DNA of 64,000 nt from Saturnia japonica (GCA_033032175.1 CM065308.1:19153590-19217589); one strand, 5' to 3'; shown: positions 22,425-35,439, counted from the first letter of the stretch. Notes: generated from the sequence alone by a model not told the origin. Program-made: numbers and translations.

Positions 22425-23060
22425 ACCTTCAAGTTCTTTTGTTTGTTTGTTTAAACATGCTAATCTATGGAACTACCAGTCGGATTCGAAAAATTGTTTT
22501 ATATATGATAGCCAGATTCAAGACGAATATTGGTCCTTAGTGTATCTAAAAAAAGCCATAATACGGTTTTTTTTTTTTTTTTTAATATTAAAAAAAATTC
22601 ATGAGCATTATTTTTAGCCATGGCATATTAATCCTTACAAACAAAAGTTACTTCATCCTAAAAACATTTTTATGAAGTGAAATTTTGCCCTTTATTGCAA
22701 TGACATTTTATATATAGACGCGTCATACGCCAAAATCAATGCAGTAAAAAGCAGCGTAATTAAACTATACATACAAACTATCAATATCGCTTTCAGTTAT
22801 ATAATACGTAAAAAAGGAAATAATATGAGAGACATGCTACGTTATTTTTATTGTTACAACGAAATAAATATACATTTTGAGTTGTAATGACGTACAACCA
22901 TGACACTGGAAAATACGTGACTAAGAGAATGTCAATCTCCTGACATTTTCTTGACAAAATAGACCACGAGTAACGCATCTACACTTCTAAAAACATCTTA
23001 GCTTTATAGCATGTTATTTGGAAACATAGTTTAGGAGATACTGAAAAATTGATACGGTGT
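22425..23060. repeat. LINE-like 3'-end repeat remnants
   Basis: 'TTGTTTGTTTGTTTAAACATGC' and 'ACGAATATTGGTCCTTAGTG' match parts of 53880-54140. 'AACAAAAGTTACTTCATCC', 'TTTTGCCCTTTATTGCA' and 'GCATGTTATTTGGAAACATA' match 52690-52780. No coding sequence. Confidence 0.4.
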
Positions 23061-24224
23061 TTGTTGGACACAATTATTAACATGAGAGAACAGCTAATTA
23101 CCAATATTTAAATAGAATTAACCGAATCGGTCAATCCGTTCTCGAGAGATGTGCTTACCAACGAAAACAATAAATTTTTATTCATATGTATCTTTTTCAA
23201 TGTCAATAGGTATATAGATGTATTTTCAATTATTTACAGTTTATTCTAAGTAAACCATTTCACAATTTATTATTTACATATTATGTTTTACCATAGGAAT
23301 ACGTTAATGTCGGTATTTTAATAATTCCGTCAGTAATGTAAATTTATTATAATTAATTATGGCTTACGTCCTGTACCTACCTACCTGCTTTTGATATATT
23401 TATTCCAATCTTAATCTTTAAAAAAAAATATTTACTTTTTATAATGGATATTCCTTTGAAAAACTAATAAATCGTACATTTTCTACTGTATTACAGTTAA
23501 AGTTTATGTGATGGTCAAATATAATGTAAAGATTAGTGAAATCTGGTGTTGCCCGACAGTTTTGACTAATTTTAATAATGACCGAACGGTCATCGCGTAA
23601 CTTCTGTTATTGTGTAATGTTGACGATAAATAAAAAAATGTTCGATCAGTTAAATCCAAAAGCTACTAGACACCATGTCGGGGTTTGATTAATTCGGTGT
23701 TAGGGCTTGCACATGTAATATTGAATGATGGTATTTTGCAAATATTCGCGGCATATCATATTGAAATGTATATCATATTGCTAGCTCGATTACTACTGCT
23801 ATATTTATATTTCTACATGTATAATATAAAATTATTATTAAATCTTTCCTAACAAAATAAAAAAAAAAAAATTAAAAGAACATGCGCTTAGAGGGTCTTA
23901 AGCTTTCCGCAAAGGAAAACAGTGTCATGCAGACATAAATCATTTTTACTCTTCGCCCTATTATCCATGTAAACAATCATCTATAACTAAATTTGACATG
24001 ATGATAAAGAGATAAATGACATATAAATAAATGTATGACAACGACACAAACCAATTTTATGTATAAATAAATAGTAAGTTAGGTAAATAAAAATGTATAA
24101 AATATATGTTTGAAGAACAAATGTAATAATTTGCCATACCCTATTCAGGGTCCATCTATTCATATACTTTATGATATAAGAACAAATGTACATACATGAT
24201 GCAAATGGATAAATATATGATTAA
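23061..24224. other. Non-coding spacer
   Basis: AT-rich; a weak repeat word 'CCGAATCGGTCAATCCGTTC' near 23120 is like many transposon tails. Nothing else recognised. Confidence 0.4.
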
Positions 24225-24430
24225 TAAATTTTGGCTCCGTTGATAGTGAGTTCGAATCCCTGCAACGAGCCTGAGCTTCTGGTGAAGGAAAACATTGTGA
24301 TGAAACCATAGCATGGTGGTAGGGCTTTTTCTAATGCTCGCCTGGCTAGCTACAACCCTCAAGTTGAAAATCTGTCGCCAAACACCAATAGGTGTGCTCC
24401 GGCACCAGCATTTGAGAGCCAGTCTTCCAT
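24225..24430 (+). repeat. tRNA-derived SINE (family S2), copy 1
   Basis: A B-box-like GAGTTCGAATCCCTG at about 24248-24262 is followed by the family body 'GGTGAAGGAAAACATTGTGA', 'AACCATAGCATGGTGGTAGG', 'AACACCAATAGGTGTGCTCC'. The same body is at 37130-37312. The A-box half is truncated in this copy. Confidence 0.6.
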
Positions 24431-25267
24431 TGTCAGTTAAGATCAGGCGAGATTGTGATTACAAAGCTAAATCTATAACGATAAAAAAAATCTAGCATAT
24501 GCGTTCGAGATGGCCCCTTTTCTAAGCTAACCGTGTTTTATATTATATTCGTCTATAACATGGTAACATAACGCGTGAGCGTCGGATCAATAGCTAATAT
24601 TTAAAAAAAAACTTACCTGGAAGATAAATTAAAAAGAATATTTTTTTATAATTTATTAACTTAAAACTTAACTTAAAATTTATTTATTATTATAATTTAT
24701 ATTTTTTGTTTATAAGTTGAAAAATTCATAAATTCTCGATTACAAATACATTAAGAATGAAAATATTTTTCTTATTTTTTCTCGAAGCGTATTTCATAGT
24801 GTGCAAATAAACATCAACGAACTTCGTACCGTGTATTATAAAAAAAAAAAAAAAAAAAAAACAATTAACTAGGTAAATTTCTAAAGTGAAATATTATCTA
24901 AATACAAAATTTCATCCAAATCGTTAAATCATAGTTTTGAGAAATCAATTACATTTATAAAAAGTTGTATTGGATATAGTGATAATTCCACAAAAACCGT
25001 TGTTTGTTTGGTTTTTATAAATATAAAAGTCATGATTTCACGATGAATCATGATTTTACTGAGCCATTTTTTTATTTAACTATATTATTGCTCTATAAAA
25101 TAATTGGATATCATTAGAGAACAAAATAATGTATGAACACATACAATACGTTTTTACATTTTGTTAGGATATTCACATATTCACTTATAATAAAGTTAAA
25201 AAAAACTGTGTCTACAGTAATTAATTATTAAAATGAACAAAATATTTTACAAAATCATGTATTTTCT
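24431..25267. other. Non-coding spacer with poly-A tract
   Basis: A 20-plus A run at about 24840-24861 could be the end of a retroposed copy. The following 24870-24950 ('TCTAAATACAAAATTTCATC') resembles 39690-39720, a LINE-tail word. Confidence 0.4.
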
Positions 25268-25500
25268 TTTTAACCGATTTCAAAAGAAGACTAGGCTACA
25301 TATATAATTCGAGTGTATTTTTTTATTAGACCTACGGCCATAACTTCTTTGTTTATGAATCGGCTTGATTGTACTTTTGTTGGATAGGGGAAGAGTGGTT
25401 TCGTTTTATTTTCATTGGCATTGGACCGTCAACTTCGAAGATACACCACGAAACTCTTGAAAATCATTGAATTTGGTTTTCTTTTTTGATAAAAATTGAC
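25268..25500 (+). repeat. Dispersed repeat family R3, copy 3
   Basis: 'AACCGATTTCAAAAGAAGA', 'TTTTCATTGGCATTGGACC', 'TCGAAGATACACCACGAAAC' and 'AAATCATTGAATTTGG' appear in the same order as at 16548-16795. Confidence 0.55.
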
Positions 25501-26123
25501 TTGTATTAAAAAGATATTGCCAATGTACTGTATTTAATATTAAGCAAATCTTTTCAGAATTTATGTCATTTTCTTTCCTTTATCAGTATATATATGTACT
25601 TATAAACAGTTCGTAAGAAATTTTAGAGCATAATGTCACGAATTGTATGATTTAAAACAAAATATTTATGTTAATTGTAATGTTACTGTTCGATTTGTTT
25701 AAACGAATTGGTGTTTGTAAGTAATATATCCATGCAGTGTAATTGATGTATTTTATTTTATTTTCACTGGCTTTTATTTTCTTCTTCTACGTTTTATTTA
25801 TTGGAAAATGTGTTTATTCACAAGCTAACAAGATAGCGGCTCCGTGATTAAGACTATTCAGGGAGTTTCTGTGACAACTTAAAATCCATGTTCCTTTAGT
25901 CCGAAAAGTTCGTGTGCGACCGTCCTATGTGAAATACGATGGCAGGAACGATGTACAGCCTACGACTTACAGCCTCGGCCGCTCGGCAGATAAACACGCA
26001 TTAGGGCTGCCCTTTGATTATGTTTTTTGAGTACGTATTGGATAATGCTATATCAAATTCTCATGATAATCTTTTCACTAAAATATATTACTTACTGCAA
26101 ATTTAGTAAGTTTTTATATAAAT
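25501..26123. other. Non-coding spacer
   Basis: Nothing firm. A patch at 25905-26010 is richer in G+C but has no long ORF or splice-bounded exon. Confidence 0.35.
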
Positions 26124-26540
26124 TATTAGTTGTGCCCGTGGTTCCACTCGCGTGGACTACAGAATATCATCAGTATTGTGGTTACCCCGCTTACTCCCAG
26201 GCCAAGGCGTGGCGCGGCGGTCGCCCGCTGGTTATATTAAAAGTAAAACTGTTAATTATTTTATTTACGCGGAATCCTAATTATTTTTCTAAAATAAAAA
26301 TAGTCTAAGCCTTATACAGATATATGTATCTGCCCGTGAAAGTCCCGTCAAAACGGTTCAACAGTTTCGGAGATTAGCCGCAACAAACAGATGGGCAGAC
26401 AGACAAAACATTTAAAAATTGGGGTTTTGTTATAGGTACCGTATATTATTTTCATATGCATTTAGTAAAAATCTGTTATATATAGACATTAGAAAAACAG
26501 ACATTTCAATTTTATTTATTTCTATAAATTTTTACTTGAT
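26124..26540 (+). repeat. Dispersed repeat family R1, copy 5 (internally deleted)
   Basis: Starts ATTAGTTGTGCCCGTGG and soon jumps to the 'CGGAATCCTAATTATTTTTC' middle, so about 150 bp is missing. It ends 'AAACAGACATTTCAATTTTA' near 26510. Confidence 0.6.
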
Positions 26541-26604
26541 TATATACCCTTGGGATAGAATATCTAGACAAAGAAGAAAATTTTGCAACTGCGATTAAAT
26601 AAGA

Positions 26605-26850
26605 TACCTTATGTACCGGTAAGATATTACACTTTCTAAATAGCCAGTAAAAGCCCCATCAAAATCGTTCCAGCCGTTTCGGAGAAAATAACATCCCGAA
26701 CCCTGAACAAATAGACAGACGGAAAAATATGTTTTTTGTTGTTGTAAGTATTTGTTATAAATACCGTAAATACTTTCATATGCCTTTAGTAAAAATCTGT
26801 TATTTTGACACATTACAAACAGTCACTTTAATTTTATTTATTTAGATAGA
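26605..26850 (+). repeat. Dispersed repeat family R1, partial tandem copy
   Basis: Only the 3' half: 'AAAATCGTTCCAGCCGTTTC', 'AAATAGACAGACGGAAAAAT' and 'TTATTTTGACACATTACAAAC'. It follows the previous copy in the same direction. Confidence 0.55.
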
Positions 26851-26959
26851 TAAATATATTATTGTTAATAAAAAGGTCTCATAATCTCTAAATTCATTTG
26901 TCTATTTGAATTTAAAAGATCTGTATAAAAAAGATAAATCTAAAATTTAATTAATTTTT

Positions 26960-27035
26960 TTAGAACTGACTATACTGTTAGCCTTAGGGGCCCTGGAGCC
27001 TCTGACGGCTTTACGGCTTCACCGGATTTGGAATT
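26960..27035 (-). repeat. Short 3' tail of LINE family J
   Basis: In reverse it ends '...CTCCAGGGCCCCTAAGGC', 'AACAGTATAGTCAGTTCTA' and a poly-A run. The same 75-80 bp piece is at 35187-35270, also on the - strand; the + strand equivalent closes the copy at 43426-43957. Confidence 0.55.
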
Positions 27036-29065
27036 TTTTAAAAAATCCCTCACACAAATAACTTATTCATTGAGCCTATTCCAATGAGACTAAATTCGAT
27101 ACTTCTACTGTAACAAATTCCGGATGACGTGATCAGACCGATGAAGGATGCACACATTAATTCATCAACTAGAAAAAAATATAATAAACTTAAAACAGAA
27201 GAACAGATTTTCTTAAACCATAGCTAAGAATACTCTCGATTTAAGTCTTGTCATGTCATTAAGTAATGTTGCAATTTGCTCCGTATATATGTATATACAT
27301 ATATAGACAGGTGAATTTTTCAAGTTAATGGCCAAATCCTAGACTATGGGGAATAGTGAAAAATATTCAAAGGAGTCGCGGGCTCGTTTTCATGAAAACA
27401 AAAAGGGTACAATTAATTTTTGGTATTATTACAACATTCGATAGTGGCACTAAAAAGGATCAAATTCTGGGAAATAATTACATACGACAAACTTAAGGAT
27501 AATTTTTTATGTTATATGCATAGATATAGTATATATAACTTAAAGTTATGGTTATATATATATAATTATTTATCAGTTGTATATAATTTTATGTTGTATG
27601 TATGTATGTATTGACGGTGTGCCTGTGTATCCGCACGCGTTTGTGATTTTTTTTTATCGTTATAGGTATCCCGTTGAGGCCACAATCTCACTTAATCTTA
27701 TGTGACGATGTGGCCTAAGTTGGTAGCTAAGCCATAGTAGTATCAAGTTGTTACGCAGTAGGTAATTTTGCACATATTTATTTATCGGGACAAGCCGGAG
27801 AGTGAGGTATGTATGCCGTCTTATTAATCTGTGGTGATGGGTGATGATCCAAAATTGATCCTTTTGCGCAAAATGTTTGGATATGTAAGTAGTTCTAAAA
27901 CCAGTTATATTAATTGTCAACTTTATCAGATCACATGTCAAGTGCATCGTCAATGTCACGAATTTATTGAAGAGATTAGAAAAAAATTATTTACCAGAAT
28001 CATATTGCATTAAGTACGTTGGCTTAGTACGGTAAGTTATTAATGAAACAATCGCCCGAATGGCAATAATCGTGTGGTTTTGGAAGTAATAATTTTATAC
28101 GGATTTTTTACTAAACGTAAATTACGATTGTAAAACCAGCTTCTGCCTGATTCCTAAACGCATATTAATTCATTCCGACAGAAAAGCGCTTTATATCAAT
28201 CTCAATCTAATAAAAAAAATATTATACATTTTAATACAATGTCAATTATTCAGTCAGCAAACTCTGACCCAATTTTAAATTAATTTACCAATAGAAGCTT
28301 TGGGTGCTTTAAAAATAAATTTTGAGCCTCGTATTTCTTATTTAATTGCTTATTCTTCTTATTTAATTATAAATGGTTGTTCTGCAGTGTAGCTTCGACT
28401 CAAACAGTTTGATCAGGTGCTCGTCGCTGTTTTTCCCCTTTTGGAAGGCCTTACCTGTACGAACATACATTTTCTAAAATGAAATATACAAGAAAATATT
28501 TACAGGTCCAAGTTAATTAATGAGCATTTTAAGTTGCTACGTAAATGCCTACCAACTGAGAAATGATATAATATTTCCGTTTACAAAATTTCATCAAAAT
28601 AGAATAAGAATTAGTATATTTTTTTGTAAATGACTTTTGAAATGATTAAACAGTCTTAGTACAAAATTTCAATTAATACCTTTTTTTACCCACCCCATAC
28701 AAACTCTCAACCGCTATATTACACCCTTAAAGGTTGAACTTCCCAAAATCCGTTCTTATTAAGCGTCTAAATTGCGAAAAGAATACTTAACTATGCAAAA
28801 TTACAAGTCAATCGAACCTATAGTTTCGGAGATAACCTGATGAATGAATGGGTTTTCGGTATATAGTTTCTATAAAGTCTTGTATTTCTGTTAAATCTTA
28901 ATTTTCTTTCTAACTTATCCTTATGGCTCGGGGTTTCCCCGACTGCACACTTTTTTATAATAATGGTATCGTGTAAGTATTAAAAAATGCAGACTTTTAT
29001 TGTATTTATTTGGATTATTATATTAGTTTAGTATTTACAACAGCACTAAGCCATACTTGTATATA
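27036..29065. other. Non-coding spacer
   Basis: No supported gene. A 27300-27610 segment is rich in ATAT words. The ORF at 27660-27959 (- strand) has no recognisable domain and is probably chance. Confidence 0.4.
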
Positions 29066-29676
29066 CAGTAAAAGCTCCATATTCGCGCTTCCTTAATTTG
29101 CGAATTAAAAAAATGTGACCCAGTTCCTATATTCGCGGCTAAAGACTTCTTGAGACAGGTTCGAACAGATAGAATCAAGTGACATTCAGAAGTTGCTTGA
29201 ATCGCAAGATGAAGACTTGACTGAAACCGACTTGGAGGAAATGAGAAATTCGCAGCCCATTGAAGAAGAGGAACAAGCACGGGAAACGTGACATTTAATT
29301 TGAAAAGTCTTAGTGAAGGTTTAAGAATGGCAAATGAGCTTTGCGATTTCTTTATGAAAATTAATTCGTTTATGGAACGAAGTCTTATTTTTAAGAGGCA
29401 AATTGCTAATACCACTCCTGATTATCAGTCTGAATTCAAGGAGCTTTTAAAAAAATTACAAAATTCTTTAAACCGTTGCCTAAGCCTAAAGATAATAAAT
29501 AATCAATATTGTCAAAAACTTCAATTAAGTTCATTTTTTTATATACTTGTTTTATATTTTGTCACCTAGAAACGTATCACCTAAAATCCCATATAAATTA
29601 ACATTACATATTAACGGTTTCTACGATTCTTCGATATTTACGGAACATATACACCGCGAATAATGAGCTTTTACTG
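29066..29676. mobile_element. pogo/Tigger-type element, internally deleted
   Basis: Terminal inverted repeats CAGTAAAAGCTCCATATTCG (left, 29066) and the reverse of TAATGAGCTTTTACTG (right, ending 29676) agree over about 24 bp with two mismatches. A TA dinucleotide flanks each end (29064-29065 and 29677-29678). At 611 bp it keeps only part of a transposase. TIR start 'CAGT' and TA duplication fit the pogo/Tigger branch of Tc1/mariner. Confidence 0.8.
29168..29490 (+). pseudogene. C-terminal remnant of a pogo/Tigger transposase
   Basis: Two readable blocks: 'DIQKLLESQDEDLTETDLEE' with the acidic run 'QPIEEEEQA' (29175-29283), then after a shift 'NLKSLSEGLRMANELCDFFM' to 'SLNRCLSLK' (29288-29490). 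Tigger transposases end with just such an acidic segment followed by a helical region, past the DDE domain. No catalytic residues remain. Confidence 0.65.
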
Positions 29677-29789
29677 TATTTCATAATAAAATGTACATTA
29701 TGCCGATTAGATAGATATCATTAGATTCCATTTGTTTGTTAACCATTTCGCAGGATTACTTAGAGACTAATGTGTTGTTTGATTCCGCA

Positions 29790-31220
29790 GCTGTACGGAT
29801 ACAGCGGTAATTACATTGCACGATCTTCCACAACAGATTTTCGGAGGGGGGCTTGGCCGCAGGATTGTGCCTCGCAATTACACCACACTGCCATTCCGGC
29901 CCCTATCTCAGTTTATAAACGAATGTCAAGAGATGCGTACATGCTGACGATACAGTCATATACTCCTCTCAAAGGCAAACGAGAAACCTCAAATGTAGAA
30001 TCCAAAGAGCTGTGACCACTCTCGGAAAGTGGTTTAACGGCTGGCGAATAGCCATAAACCCCACGAAGAGCGCAGCGGTGCTCTTCGACCAAACCGCCTC
30101 ACAGATACCGAAAAAACTCAAGGATCATCCCCTTAAACTCTTCGGTAATCCGATCCCCTGAGTAAAGGAGACCAAATATCTAGGTGTAACCCTAGATAGT
30201 AGACTCTCCTTTATACGCCACATAACTCTGGTTAGGAAAAGGGCCGCCTGGACCCTCGCCCGATTGCATCCTCTGTTAAGTGCTGCAAGCAAAATGTCCA
30301 CGAGACACAAGCTTACGCTCTACAAGATGTGTATCCGACCGATTATGACATATAGTTGCGTTGTGTTCGCACATATGTCAAGATATAATTGGGAACGCTT
30401 ACAAGCCATCCAGAATAAGTTTCTTCACCGCCTTACCGGCGCCCCTTGGTATGTTCGTTTGGAGGATCTCCATAGAGATATGGACCTTCCTTCGATACAT
30501 GCCTATGCCAAACACCTTTCTCGCTCTTATTTCGACACCGCGTCGAATCACGCGAATCCTTTAATAAAAGCGGCAGCTTCGTATGCTCCCGACCCCAACG
30601 CCTGCTGGAGAAAACGCCGGCCGCGTAATATGTTCACTGACCCGCACGACCAAACCGAAACAGCTAACGCGTTCTACGCCACCGTCTCTCCAAACAGAGC
30701 GTGCCACCGCCCACGCCCGCGTAACCACCGTTCTCTCCGCAGAGGACGGGCGATTAACTTCGCTCCCGCACACCCATCACGTCCACCCTCTCTAGCGGCA
30801 ACCCAAGCCTAGGTCCGTTCCTCGGTGTGAAGCCCTTGGGGCAGGCAGCCGCCCGCGCGATACAAAGTGACACTATACGTGCAACACTTTGCTACCCACA
30901 TACAACATTACACACGTATGAACATACACACGTGCACACCACACAGGCACATAGGTTCTGTAAGGGACCTTTTTTTTTTCTTTTTTTGCGCTAGTTAGAC
31001 TAATGCGCTAGTTAGTGTAGAAAAACCATTCCGATTATTAAATACACATACGCATGGTCCACTCCTTCCTCCCAGGAGGAGGGGAACGTGCATATGAGTA
31101 TATGTTAGTTAGTTCGAATTCTCGTAGGATTAGGGAATTAGTTAGATCGCGACCTTTTCGCATTCGCGACGACCGCCCGAGCCGAGGTTCGGCCACTCTG
31201 GCACCCTCGTGCGGGTCGTC
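29790..31220 (+). pseudogene. Jockey-like LINE (family J), 5'-truncated RT and 3' UTR
   Basis: The copy starts inside the RT domain, with a worn 'RRGAW-PQ' region and a catalytic box readable as 'HADDTVIYSS' near 29940. 'WFNGWRIAINPTKSAAVLF' (30030-30090), 'KYLGVTLDSRLSF' (30170-30210) and 'ARLHPLLSAASKMSTRHKLT' to 'RPIMTYSCVVFAH' (30258-30375) follow. The end of ORF2 is at 30812, after 'HRDMDLPSIHAYAKHLSRSY'. Stops and frameshifts occur before 30258; 30264-30812 is open. The 3' UTR (30813 to about 31217) is G+C-rich at first and matches 43480-43830 until about 31217, where the two copies diverge. Confidence 0.78.
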
Positions 31221-31440
31221 ACAAACTTAATCGTATCCTGCATACTCGATTCCTTATTATACACGGCAGGATTATTGCAGACGATTTTTGGTGCAAGGGG
31301 GCACCGGGCACTGCCGCAGAATCGAACAAATAGGGACGAACGATCACGTGTCTGTACCCCCTGCACCAAAAATCGGCTTCAACAGATCGTGCAATGTAAT
31401 AACCCCTTTACACTGAACTGAATATTGACAAAAATCGCGG
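31221..31440. other. Unassigned sequence with imperfect hairpin arms
   Basis: Follows the point where LINE J copies diverge. The left arm, CGATTTTTGGTGCAAGGGGG from 31282, pairs with CCCCCTGCACCAAAAATCG ending 31375. The stem is about 22 bp with one bulged A and one mismatch; the spacer is about 50 nt. No gene or family recognised. Confidence 0.5.
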
Positions 31441-34400
31441 TAGATCGTACCGTATAACTTCCCTATACGATTTACCAAAAATTCTTTATGTATTTCATTT
31501 TATAATTATACTCATTGGACTCCCAGACGTTGTTTTGCCTTTTTCGGTAGTTAAAGGCTCGACCACAGTGCCACCTATCGGATCCTAAGATCATCGTCTC
31601 GATAAAATAAAACATAAATGTATATATTATGTGAATATGAGCTCAACCGGTCACATAGTTCATAAGTTACTCAATCACTAAAGATTCGTATAAACCAACG
31701 TGTTCAGTTTCCGGTCGCGGTGCCGTGAACGGTAGCGATCAAGTTAAACAATTGTATTTGTATTACTACCATTGCACCACGAGCCCGTCGTACATTTTTC
31801 GCCAGACTCAGACAAACTGAACGCATAGATGGGGTACTTGGTGTGAATGACACTTGCACGCAAGTTAGATCGCCACCGCGACCGCAAGTCGAAAGCGTTG
31901 GTTTGATCTTCGCTTAACAGATGCATACAAGATTAGGGTTGTTGAGTTCATGAAAAAGGGTAACCGGTTAAAATTGAGGACGACGGAAGACACCCAGGGC
32001 CGAGTCAAGGGTACCTGCCGCCCAGGCCCATAATATACATAATTTTTCGGCCGGGTGCTAAATATAATTTGCCACCCTTATAGCCAACATACCTACCTAA
32101 TGTTAATTATAAAGCAATTCAATGCTTTCTGTGTTAAGTTACCTGAAGAAATCCACACATATTATGTGGTTTGAATAAAAATATAGTTAATGCTTTTAGC
32201 TTTACTAAGAAACTTTAAATGGACTTAGGTAATTTCAAAACAATAGAGAACAGACAAAAATAAAGCTTTCAGTATTTTCTACTCTTTATTCACATGGCTT
32301 GAGTTTCTTTACTTTTTTATTTACTTTATTTTTCCTAGTAGGTTGTCGTCCTTGTATTGCACCCTGACACGGCTGAGCACTGAAGACACCGCATGCTGCT
32401 AGAGGTCAGCTATAATTATTTAAGATTTTTGTTAAAAAATAACGTTTTGTCCTTAAAAAATTTAAATTCTTAACAAAATTATTTATTCGAAAACTTAGCT
32501 ACAGTACAGGTATTTCATCGTATTCACGAAACTTATTACTATATACTATACATTATTGCAGTTATATATTTTGGTGACTACAATGACAATTAAGTAGATA
32601 ACCCAAGAAACACAGTCAAAAGGCAGCCCTAGTACATATTTATATACCGAGCAGCTGCATGGAATGATTTCAAGAACACTGCCAAGATAACATACTGTTT
32701 ACTTTAGTGTATTGTGTAGTGTAGTGTCGTGTTACCTCGTCCCCGCCAACGTCTAAAATATAGGACGGTAGGACAATAACTCTATATACTTATATAGTTT
32801 TTTTTTTATTTAATAAGAAATTTACTAAAACATAATGTGATAACGTAATGTCATTATTGTTAAAACAGTTTAGCAATTATTTAACCTGAGAAGTTTCATT
32901 ACTTTATCCGAATTTTAAGGAGTTATTTTTTACATAATTTGCAAACAACCATTTATGTAAATAATTGTCTTTAAAAGCGTCAAGTTGTTGCTATAATTTT
33001 ATTGTTCTCTCACCACGAGCGTTGATCTTTACCAATGGTGTTTCCGAAGCGAGAATGCCCGGGAAATCTGGCCTTACTCGGGACGAGAAAAAAGTGCCGA
33101 GAAATCGAGATACCTCGTTCGAGAATACAGACGAATAATTTAACGATATCATAGTTAGTCATTAAAAAACTGATAAAATAGGTAGATTATTTAATTGATT
33201 GTGAAGTTAGTTCCTGTTATTTTAGTTGATAATATTATTTTTATTTAAAAAACTTACTTTTAATTTAAAAAAAAAGAACAGTATTGTGGAAATATACTCA
33301 AAGCCTATTGAAGTTAGCATTGTTAGAAAAATGTGTAAGCTATAAAAAAATAATTAAACAGAACTTAATAAACTTCATTATTTATTGATAGGTATTGATT
33401 ATTATTAACACGCGAAAATTCATTTTGAATTAAATAATATAATTTTATGAACATTTCAAAGTTGTATAAATTTCGCGAAAGCTCGAGAATTCCCGGCAAT
33501 CACTGGTAGACGATAGCCGAGTGGCGAGAATAATATATGCCGAGAAATCAGAAACCCTAAACGCAATATATTATACAAGTGAATTATATTGTAAATACTT
33601 ATCTTTTAATTTAAGAGTAAATGGTTTTTTATTTGGTTGATCCAGACGTACCTTAGTTTCTTTATTAAGTATCGTTTTTCTATTGACATTCGAGACTGTA
33701 TCGAGCTCTTTGAAAACCCTAACATTAACATAATGTTTACCACTAACTTAAAAATAAATATAATACAGTTTTCATTTATAAAATTTTAAAAACATTTTAA
33801 CAAAAGAAAACAACGTCATAACCAATTTGTTCTCATGAATGGTGTCTTTATATTCGACAAATAATTATATTTGTGGCCAGTATCTTACGTATTCGCGGTC
33901 CGGCATTACATTGCTTCGGCAACAACCCCGTGAAATACTTTCTCGCGTCACTGGGCATTGGACTAAAGCCGTTCTTTCATTCATTATAAATACAATAATT
34001 CTAATGAAATTCATAAAGTGATTACTTAGGATTGACGCATTAGGTTTTTGTTTATTTTGTTTAGAACAGGGTTTGTAACAGATTATTGTTTTTATTTAAA
34101 TTAAGAACAAAACAGAGGTAGGTTGCTTGATTCCTCTTTCATATTTGAATAAAGTGTAAAATTAGAAGTCATGTATATACCAAAAGTAAAATAAATAAAT
34201 AAACTTTTTTAGATTATGTAAAATAATTTTTTGGCGATGTAGCGATGTTTGCGGCTTTAAAGACCGCTCGATGTGAGGAGGCGCCTTAAACCCGTAAATA
34301 TATTTTTTGTTTAAATGTACCATAACGTAGGTATAGGTAAACACTAAACATATAAATTTATAATTTTACAAGTAATATATTTCACTATACACAGCATAAT

Positions 34401-35186
34401 ATATATTTACAATTTCACAAGCTAATGTATTTCATACAATATTATTTTTATAGTTATCTGGATTTTGAATATCGAAGACAAATTTACAGAGATGTATATT
34501 TTAATTTTGACAATCTTTGAATAACGTTGCATTATATACAAGGATTTCTATTGTTATTATCTTTGTTATGTGGATCCGTTCTCGTGTGACTACAGAGATA
34601 ATATTTATGAAGATATCGTAATATTTTTTTTAGATAAAGACCAAGTAGCTAGGAGTAAAACAGTTTTTATCCAAAACTTATCCAGTACCTAGTTTTTGCG
34701 TTAAGCGCGCACCTCGGTAAACTACCATGATTTTATTTTTATAGATATATAAATAATCGGTATGCATCTGTAAACGTAATATTAAAAAAAAAAAACATAA
34801 TTTTATACTAAATAATATATTAAAATACTTATTTATGATACGTATTCTTACATAGTTTCAAGTTGAAAGTGAGATTTTGAAAGGATAGTCCACACTGGGT
34901 TTTTATCGATTGGATGGACCCGATTCACTTAGTAGTAGCGGTTGATTGGATTGCTTTTTAAGCTGCCACAAATCCTTCGACCGTTTTAACAAGAGATCTG
35001 AATCTTTTTAGAGCTATTTTTGAAGATTGAAGATTAGGTACAAGAATAATTGCACAGGGGAAATACCTTTGTGACTTATAATATTAATAATGATTACTTA
35101 TATCGTTAGTAAATGACGAAGTAAAGATAATGACCATCAAGAAAGCTTGTTGCGTGCTCAAAAATATAACAATAAATGATTTTTTT
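31441..35186. other. Long non-coding stretch
   Basis: No supported gene. 31690-31930 is less AT-rich but its ORFs are short. Two patches with repeated CGAGAA and CCCGG words, 33035-33135 and 33478-33560, may be the two ends of a worn hAT-like element. The remainder is AT-rich. Confidence 0.4.
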
Positions 35187-35270
35187 TTAGAACTGACTAT
35201 ATTGTTGGCTTTAGGGGCCCTGGAGCCTCTGACGACTTTTACAGCTTCACCGGACTTGGTGAGAATCCAT
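35187..35270 (-). repeat. Short 3' tail of LINE family J
   Basis: A T-run then AGAACTGACTATATTGTTGG, 'AGGGGCCCTGGAGCC' and 'CTTTTACAGCTTCACCGG'. It is the reverse of the family's 3' end and lies only 170 bp from the + strand 5' half of a LINE at 35440. Confidence 0.55.
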
Positions 35271-35439
35271 CGATAATATGATAGTCTCTTTTGTTAGTAA
35301 TAACTCAACCTAGTACCATTCATATTTTTTAATCATAGTGGTAGCATAATTATTATTTTAATTAATCCTATTTACACCTGAAATGATTGCTTAGTATTCA
35401 GGACAAATCTTCAGAAGGGCTTCGTTTCATACGTTTTAT

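Noticed and set aside
27660..27959. A 99-codon frame on the - strand
   Set aside because: His/Leu/Ile-rich, no motif, flanked by AT-rich spacer; likely chance.
30561..30795. Additional open frames in both strands of the G+C-rich LINE region
   Set aside because: They shadow the LINE ORF2 frame 30264-30812, whose translation has family motifs.
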